Source of the DNA: Tretioscincus oriximinensis
Lineage: Eukaryota > Chordata > Lepidosauria > Squamata > Gymnophthalmidae
Assembly (NCBI GenBank): GCA_022410635.1
Contig: JAJVDF010000452.1
Location: 599,577-663,576, forward strand
DNA length: 64,000 nucleotides
Direction of reading: 5' to 3'
Positions 57,120 to 64,000 of the stretch are shown here, in pieces (the stretch's first letter is position 1; each line of letters starts with the position of its first letter). The notes under the pieces were generated by a model, which saw nothing but the letters and a program-made list of their open reading frames with translations, had not been told where the DNA came from and did not search any database. A program made the position numbers and the translations under genes.

Positions 57120-57550
57120 TACTGAAATTATTTTTTGCTGTTTGATTTTTATTTTGTTGCTTGATTTGTCTTAAAGTTATTTCTTGAGTATCTTTTCAAA
57201 TTAACTAAAAAAACTTTGTATTGAAATGGACAAAATGTNTCCCCACACACATAACCCTTATGCTCACCATCAGTGTATTACCAGAGACTTTTTTAAATCC
57301 TGTACACGTGTGGGAAAGGTGGTAAACATGTCAAAAAGGTTCCTGTAGCAATAATTTTGAAGCATATCAAATTTCCAAGATGTATCAAATTCTCACAGAA
57401 GCTTAGCATAACAAGTAGAATTGCTGATTAATGCAGTCCAAATAGATAGAAAAGGAATTGCAATGGAATTTGGATAAAAATTGCAGAATTAACACTGTTA
57501 GTGCTGTATATAGTAAATAAACATAATGGCAGGTGAGAGCCAATTTGACA
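57120..57550. other. No gene recognised
   Basis: Nothing supported. Confidence 0.35.
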
Positions 57551-57554
57551 GTAA

Positions 57555-58385
57555 TGAAATCACAAGGAATTAACCACTTGAAGACATTTATTAAAACAGC
57601 ATATTCGATAAGCATCCAATAGCATACTTCATATTGACAAGTAGGCATTAAACCATCATAGCAGTAACACTTGATCATTTTAACATTCAGTAAAGTGGAA
57701 TAAATTTAAGCCATGACTAATAGGTAGTAGGAGTGTGGAACATGCAGTATCTTGGCTGACTGTCCCTTTAGCTCATGCTGCACAGCACCTTGAGCTGACC
57801 TGAGGGACACCTGCCATGCCTCTTCTGGTGGGCCCAACACCTGGCATGGCTTGCATCTAATGTGAGCCCTGCCCAGCCCATTGCTGGGCAGAACCATTTC
57901 ACCTGGCATGGCTTACCTCTACTTAAGTGGAGCCATTTTGCAAGATGTAGACCTATTTTGAACCCATCCCTGATGAGTCAGGGTCACATTCAGCTTCCAA
58001 CGCCTCCCCAAATGCAAGCTCCACACCACCTAAATGCCTTAAAGGGGCCTTCACCAAATTATGGGATAATCAGAGGATATCTGCCACCTCAGCTAGTAAC
58101 TATCCCTTACTATCNCTTCCAGTCAGCCAAGATACGCATCTACCACACTGAGCCATGACAAGAAAAAAAGGGGAAAGGGAGGGAGGGTTACTTGTTCTCT
58201 TGCCAGAAACAGTGCTGGATGGGCTATGCAGCATAAGGCATCTATCCCCGCCCTGGGTACAATGACATCGGCCGCTAGGCATTGTGCTTCCACACCCAGA
58301 AGCACAAGAGGTGTGCGACCAATGGCCAGACTGTCAAACGGTGCCACCCACAATGCCCGCCCGCCTGAAGCACATGGCTGGTCCT
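57555..58385 (-). mobile_element. Ngaro-related 3' segment, third copy
   Basis: Same order as the others on the plus strand: CATTTATTAAAACAGCATAT, GCCATGACTAATAGGTAGTA then GGAGTGTGG, and a C-rich body with CTGGCATGGCTT repeated three times. A conspicuous drop in GC marks the end near 58385, before the AAC and GGA triplets. No hydrolase domain remains. Confidence 0.5.
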
Positions 58386-58394
58386 ATATAAACA

Positions 58395-58440
58395 AAACAA
58401 CAACAACAACAACAGGAGGAGGAGGAGGAGGAAGAGGAGG
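58395..58440. repeat. (AAC)n(GGA)n microsatellite
   Basis: Eight or so AAC units are followed by about seven GGA-type units. Confidence 0.93.
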
Positions 58441-58614
58441 CTTGATTAGCAAATCACAAAAGAAGAATTTGTTATCTTGAAGGGCTCTAACACATAATGC
58501 AATGTTTTACCAGCAGCTAAAATGAGTGTGCATTTATATGATTATTTACCTTTTCCATCATGCAAGGTTTCTCCTTGGGCCACATTTGTTAATGGAGGAT
58601 TCGCCAGCTTTTGT

Positions 58615-58680
58615 TATGCATTCAGAAAAGATCTGCAAATGTAGAGGAATCTACTTTTGCAGGTATTTTCNGACTGCATA
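58615..58680. repeat. Fold-back hairpin, relative of 3863-3931
   Basis: The arms TATGCATTCAGAAAAGATCT and its imperfect reverse complement (AGGTATTTTCNGACTGCATA) pair around GTAGAGGAATCTAC. Arm words and the following CTGGCCATGTG match the other copy. Confidence 0.6.
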
Positions 58681-58924
58681 GTGAAGGGCAGGCACCTTCA
58701 TTACACATTTCTGCAGCCAATGGATAGGGCTGCAGAAGCACAACTGTCTGGCCATGTGCACATCAACTGCGGATTTTCCACACATTGTCCCTGTTATGTA
58801 GCTGAACTCTGAGTTTTACTGACTCTGAACACGTTCCAGTAATTAGCCCTTCTTCTTCCTAGAAATAGACTCTGAGGATCTCCCCAGGACATATTTATTT
58901 TCACTGTTTCTTTTAAATTTGGAA

Positions 58925-59075
58925 AAACACATTTGCAATTCTACCTCATTTACTTTCAATTTTCCNTGCTGTTTCATTACATTGCCTTGCATTCTCATCA
59001 CATGACAAACCTCATAATTCATTGACCTTTTTGCCTTACTACAATTCACAGCATTCTCCNGAAGCCAAGAGCCAT
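58925..59075 (+). repeat. Unassigned interspersed repeat, copy 2
   Basis: See the copy at 56697-56870. The two lie in the same orientation about 2.2 kb apart and flank the third Ngaro-like segment. Confidence 0.55.
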
Positions 59076-59089
59076 TTAACTTTTACATC

Positions 59090-60855
59090 TAGCCTCAAAC
59101 TCACATAAGATTTACCATGTCCATGTTACTGAATGCCCTACAAAGGCTATTTTTGGTTTTTAGAAACTTGCATGACCTCGTGGATCGGATTCTACATGAT
59201 GTTGCTATCATCTCAATAAAAATCCTTTGGGTGAGATGCAGCCTCTGATTTGCTGGAAACATTCTTTTTTCTTGTAGTCCAATTAAACCTCTTGGTTTAA
59301 TNGGGCCACAGTCCATCCAGTCCCAAATTCTGTCTCACACAGTCGCGCATTAATAACACTATGCTTTAATTTACTCACTTTGACATATTTACTCACTTAT
59401 CGAACAATGTGGAAGGGATCACAAGTTTAAGTGTAGATTTAATATTTAATTTTGTACTGTATGAAGATAAGAACATTCAAGCAAATTTAGGTCTCATCTC
59501 CAAGTTACTTCCAAGTGGAAACAAATCTATGGTTTCACACAAAAAGTAAACATGCATTATTATTATTATTATTTTAAAAAACCCTCATTATTTACAAAAC
59601 ATAAATATAGTCTTTCTACTGTTCCTATCAGTTTGCAAATTGTCATTTTATGCTTTGGCCATTGTGATTGAAGCAAGAACTGCTTTCTCTCTCTTATGCC
59701 ATATTTAACACTCTTTTTAATTTCCCAGATAATACTCTCAACATGTCCTTAAAATGTGCATATTCCATGACTTACTCCAGTTAGAGCCCAGAACTCTGCT
59801 TACTTCTTCTTAAAACCAACTGCTAATCTTCCTGTTTAATTTTATATAGTGTTTCTCCAATGTGCCAGCAGGGACTTAACTATTTCCACTTCCACTCGAG
59901 CATAGCAAAGGCTTCCTTATCTATTTCCCTATAAGAAGCCTCACAAATTATACCAAAATTAAATGTAGTTGATGTATGTTCAGTTAAGGCCCAATGGAAA
60001 GTAAGTCATCAACTGATGAAAAGAGAGAGGACAGTACTTCTCAGAATTCCATTGCATCAAATATGAGGGTGGGGAATTGCATATTTGAATATATACTATT
60101 CTGGTGAAACATTTCTGCCCATTCAAAGTGAGCCCATCAGGCTCACAGTGCAGCTTCCCCTTTGATATACAGAGACTGGGAATATGCAGAAGATTTTTTT
60201 GATAAGAGATGAAGAAAATAACGAATCCCTTTTGTATGCCTCCCAGATTGTACCATGTGCCATTCTTAAATCTTGAATTGGCTGTGAGAGTCACTGGCTA
60301 TTCTTAAGGGAAGTTGAAAACATAGCATAGATTTTATGAAATCCCTTTAGTTTAAATTTCATTTCATTATAATGAATTAATAAAAGTGTATTCAGTGAGA
60401 CTGCAGCAAAAATGAATAAGGCATGCATATCATATAAAATATTTTGAATAGTAATAGAGCTACATGAAATATCCTCATGGGCCAGCAAACTAATTGTCTT
60501 CAGTAGATAATGATATTAGTGGATTCTGATAATTCTTTGAATAAAATATTTTTAAATGNCAATACCATATATATTCACTATTTTATTATTATATCATTAT
60601 AAAGGGAGAAATAAGCAAACTTTTTGTTAATTTTTCCAGAATTAAAAAACTAAGAANAAAAGAAAAAAATTCTACAGAATTGGGCCTCAGCAAATACAAC
60701 TCAGTCCCTAATTGAGGCATTTGAAAAATTGTATTTAAGTAAAAAAATGCATCTCTGGTGATCAGCATTGTAACTTCAAATGTGAGATATTCCTTTGAAA
60801 AGCAAANTAAAATAAATACCTGAAGAAATAAGTATTCCAAGTTTTGAAACAGTGA
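59090..60855. other. No gene recognised; a 40-bp LINE scrap at 59306
   Basis: Unique-looking sequence. GGCCACAGTCCATCCAGTCC and TTCTGTCTCACACAGTC at 59306-59345 are a fragment of the LINE 3' end on the minus strand. No other features. Confidence 0.45.
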
Positions 60856-60955
60856 TCGTAGAATCATAAAATCATGGAGTTGCAANGGACGTTCAGGGTT
60901 ATCGGGTCCAACCCTGTGCTCAACGCAGGATTCACTAAACCACATCAGATGGATG
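60856..60955 (-). mobile_element. CR1 LINE 3' end
   Basis: TAGAATCATAAAATCATGGA begins with the CR1 tail (units of ATTCTATG on the other strand), followed by GACGTTCAGGGTTATCGGGT and CCAACCCTGTGCTCAACGC. This is the amniote CR1 terminus, distinct from the more common LINE in this window. Confidence 0.85.
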
Positions 60956-60959
60956 GCCT

Positions 60960-61545
60960 GTCTCTCTCAAAAAAATGGATTTTTTTTGTTGATTGAATAA
61001 TATACATCCTAACTTTTGGGTACACCATGTATCAGCACTGGAGGAAAGTGCTTATACTATTGGCCCTAAAAGCTGCATGCTATAACTAAATTTAAATTTA
61101 TTTAACAACATTCATAAATGGAAGAATGAAGGCTTCCCCAACCACTTTTCATTTTTCTTGTTGGATGTGCTGCTTTCTAGAGCTTTCAAGTTTTCAGATA
61201 AGTCTGTGTTATTCCTTTTCAGAGGCTATGACTTCTAGAAAAGTCAGTAATGATAAGATGTGGCAGTTCTTTACTCACTGTTATTTGGTCAAGAAGAGTA
61301 AAGAATCAAAAGGAGCATTGCAAANTGGCATGGGTTGAATAATAATGGACTTCTGCAAAGTGGGTGGGTGGTTAAGAGGATTTTTCTTGATCCATAAGCA
61401 TGCTTCTCACTGTAATGAAAAATGTCTACAGAAAGGACATTTTATTATGCGTATATATGGCCTAAGAGAAAAATTATATTCACACACATATTAGTTGAAA
61501 AAATGTATGCTTTATTAACTTTAACTACGGTATGTCCAGATGAAG
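60960..61545. other. No gene recognised
   Basis: Nothing supported. Confidence 0.35.
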
Positions 61546-61548
61546 CTA

Positions 61549-61760
61549 AGGCCATTTCTGCATCACAGAACTAGGGTAGGTCACCCTATACTAGGCTTCT
61601 TCGATTCAGCATTTATGCAGATGGTACCCCCCCCCCCCAATCCCCACCTTAAATGACAACTGTGCATTGACTGGTATACCAGAGTGCACCAGAGGTCTCC
61701 CTTCAAATCACTTGAGTTTTAAAGGAGGTACTTAAAAAGCACCAGCATGCAGAAATGGTA
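61549..61760. mobile_element. Probable hAT-like MITE
   Basis: The ends GGCCATTTCTGCATCA and GCATGCAGAAATGGT are inverted repeats. A C run lies at 61628-61640. The middle has no fold-back. Ends resemble 46032-46201. Confidence 0.55.
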
Positions 61761-61764
61761 GTGT

Positions 61765-63855
61765 AATTAGTGTCCAATATTGGCCAATTTTGGAATCACT
61801 CACAGATGAGAGTGAAAAAGACTCCTTTCTATAAATGATGGTGAGATTTATGATAGTTTCAACAACCAAAACCAAACCTTCTTTCTTACGAGCAATTTTT
61901 AAGCAGTGGATGGCTTGGATCTTGCTTTACAACTACCGTGCAATAAGTGGTTTGCTAAATGGGCTATACACATTCAAGACAGATGGGTCAAAAGTTTAAT
62001 TAACTGTTTATTGGAAAGGGCTCAAGCAGATTAAATAGTGTCAGTTCTGAATATATCATGTTTCATTTCCTTGACACTTTTTTTTCTTTTTTGCAGAAGA
62101 AAGTGCACAATTTTAAGTGCTTATTTATCTGATAATCACTATACTGCTAATTTACCAAAGGCAGAATGAAATGGAGAGAACAAGAAAGGCATCTGTGGCC
62201 TTTTCTACTTTCAAAGGAACAGCTTATTAGCTAATAAAATAATCAGATGAAGAGTTGGGACATTTACAATAAACGAGGCTTGCATTCTCTTTTGTTTGTT
62301 TTATTGAGGAAGCAACCTTTGAACACATCAGAATAGGATGGCTTTGTACAGAGATTGAGCAAACTTCAGCACTGCTGTTGGTTCTGATGAAGGTAAATCA
62401 AAGCTTTCACCTTGGGAGCCAAGAATGAGATGAATAGGCAGCGATAGCCAAAAATAAATCAGGAACCAATACAGTTGGACAAACACTTGTCTTGAAAGGT
62501 CTGACAGAAGTGATTAGTATTCATCCCACAGTTCTCATTTCCACATTAGTTGACCGAATAAGTATTGAAGACAAATGTAANAAGTTATTGATGCAGTTTC
62601 AGTAGCAATGTAGGTCCAACTGTACAATGGGTTTTATGGATTACCATAGTGATGGCTCAAATGTGAATTCCAATAAAATGCATGATAGAAAATAACTCAT
62701 TGGTTTGCACGGATCACCTGTTCCTTGTAGAATCTAATTCCATCCCATCTTTGCTGTCAAGTACATTCCCACTGAAATAAATAACAGATAAATTGTTGGA
62801 TTTCACTGCTGGAAAGATCTCCCTTCAATTTCACCTCATAATCTTTTATCAATATTAAACTTAGGGAAAAGTTAGGGTTAGTGTTATGTAGTGCAGTCCA
62901 GGCTACGAAGGATGTATTTTTTTCTTGTATTTTCTTATCACTTTAACTGANACTTACATTCCTGCTCTGAAGGAGATATTGACTAGGAACAGAATGACTG
63001 GCTGTGCTGTCCTTGGATTAACATGACTGTAAAGTCTTACTGCCAGAGCAACTCCTTTCATGTTCTATTAGTTTGGTATCATGTTGAACTAGTTGATGTT
63101 TTCTAATATGATTTGAAGGTCACTAATGGGATAAGATGTGTATTCTACGGCCATTGGGAATACTACTGCAAAATATTAGTGATAAAACATGATGGTAAAT
63201 TGCTGGTCTTTTGCAAAATGAGTATAATGTCTTTAAATCCATTATTATGCAAAGTTTATTTTATGACAGACATTTGGAACATTGTGTAGTTCAACTTTGG
63301 CTTCTTTCTGCAGTTTGTTTCTCTTACATGTCTTCTAAAAATGTAACTTGGTCTCTTTATAAACTTTGTAGACCTTACAGATGATAGACAATGCATCAGA
63401 ACTAATATTGAGCATATCTTCTCAGATAGGCTTCCAGTGCACGAACATACATGCTCACACGAAGATCAGCCCTAGTGAGCCATTGCTGGTGCACTGGGCC
63501 ATAAGGTATCTTTAGAGCAGGACTTGATGTCTGGAAATGAAAATTCCTGATCTTGGTGCACCAGCAAATTAGATCTTCATGGCCCTAGCATTCTGATAGA
63601 TTTTATTATCTATCAGACTAGGATTCCATTTTGGACATCCTGATATAGAAAACACTTTTTGTTGTGCAGGTAAAGTGGATGGATGGAATCTCCTTAATCT
63701 GTACTAATGTGTAGACAAAAGAAGCAGAGACAGGAACTCTGATGTAGATAGATCAGGGTCCACAATAAGTTGCAAGTTTTTTTTTAATAACTGTCAGGTG
63801 ATGGTGGTGAGAAGAAGTAATTATTCTTATGACATATATAAGTGATATGGATGTA
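61765..63855. other. No gene recognised
   Basis: Two kilobases of unique-looking DNA with no exons or repeats that I can support. Confidence 0.4.
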
Positions 63856-63859
63856 CGTT

Positions 63860-63990
63860 CACATACATGTCCCCACTTTTAGATATTGTTTTTATACTGT
63901 TTTAAATGTGTTAATTTTGTGCTGATATTTTACTGTTTGCTGCCCTGAGACCTTCGGGTATGGACGGGTTATAAATATAAATAAATAATA
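63860..63990 (+). mobile_element. L2-type 3' end
   Basis: TGTTTTAAATGTGTTAATTT, GCTGCCCTGAGACCTTCGGG and TATAAATATAAATAAATA. This is the same terminus as the tail of the SINE at 40556-40800, which links the SINE and the L2-type LINE. Confidence 0.75.
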
Positions 63991-64000
63991 TCTACAATGC

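Overview
This window looks like vertebrate nuclear DNA, most likely from a squamate reptile (lizard or snake). It is AT-rich and has isolated single Ns but no gaps. The evidence is the repeat set. There are CR1/L3-type LINE copies with short TTCTTATG-like 3' tails. There are tRNA-headed SINEs ending in a (CTT)n or AAATAAATA tail, and L2-type tails. There is an R4-clade LINE, a Ngaro/DIRS-type element with an SGNH hydrolase domain, a chromovirus/Sushi-like Ty3/gypsy element and several palindromic MITE families. The genus cannot be read from the sequence, and other lepidosaurs are not excluded. I found no host exon, tRNA, rRNA, CRISPR or bacterial-type operon. The long open frames are transposon relics or low-complexity translations.

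Layout. 1-9 kb: old MITE, LINE 3' ends, a 150-bp hairpin, a head-to-head copy of a hammerhead-like repeat, an LTR/gag-like fragment and a SINE tail. 9-13 kb: a tetranucleotide microsatellite, an LTR-like promoter module and a nearly perfect 221-bp palindromic MITE. 13.7-17.9 kb: a second LTR-like sequence, then a minus-strand Ty3/gypsy element (LTR, gag with a zinc knuckle, protease joined in frame to integrase, no reverse transcriptase), then a plus-strand CR1/L3 LINE 3' half. 20.8-25.2 kb: SINE, a minisatellite and two diverged tandem arrays. 25.9-28.4 kb: LINE 3' ends, an unassigned repeat and a complete copy of the hammerhead-like repeat. 28.4-32.9 kb: mostly unique AT-rich DNA. 32.9-36.9 kb: an internally deleted LINE with a YADD box, a Tc1-like MITE, another LINE and a second head-to-head hammerhead-like pair. 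38.1-41.4 kb: a Ngaro-like element with SGNH hydrolase remnant, two Tc1-like MITE families and a SINE. 42-49 kb: LINE, L2 and hammerhead-like fragments. 50.3-51.3 kb: a second Ngaro-like segment and a MITE. 52.3-56.4 kb: a SINE, a minus-strand R4 LINE (RT plus C-terminal endonuclease region), a long (TAA)n and a MITE. 56.7-59.1 kb: two copies of an unassigned repeat flanking a third Ngaro-like segment. 59.1-64 kb: mostly unique DNA with a CR1 end, a MITE and an L2 tail.

The genes do not work together as a pathway. This is a graveyard of mobile elements. The items most worth checking are five loci of a roughly 130-bp repeat carrying a hammerhead-ribozyme-like core, two of them head-to-head pairs; the in-frame protease-integrase join in the gypsy element; and three related GC-rich Ngaro-like segments.
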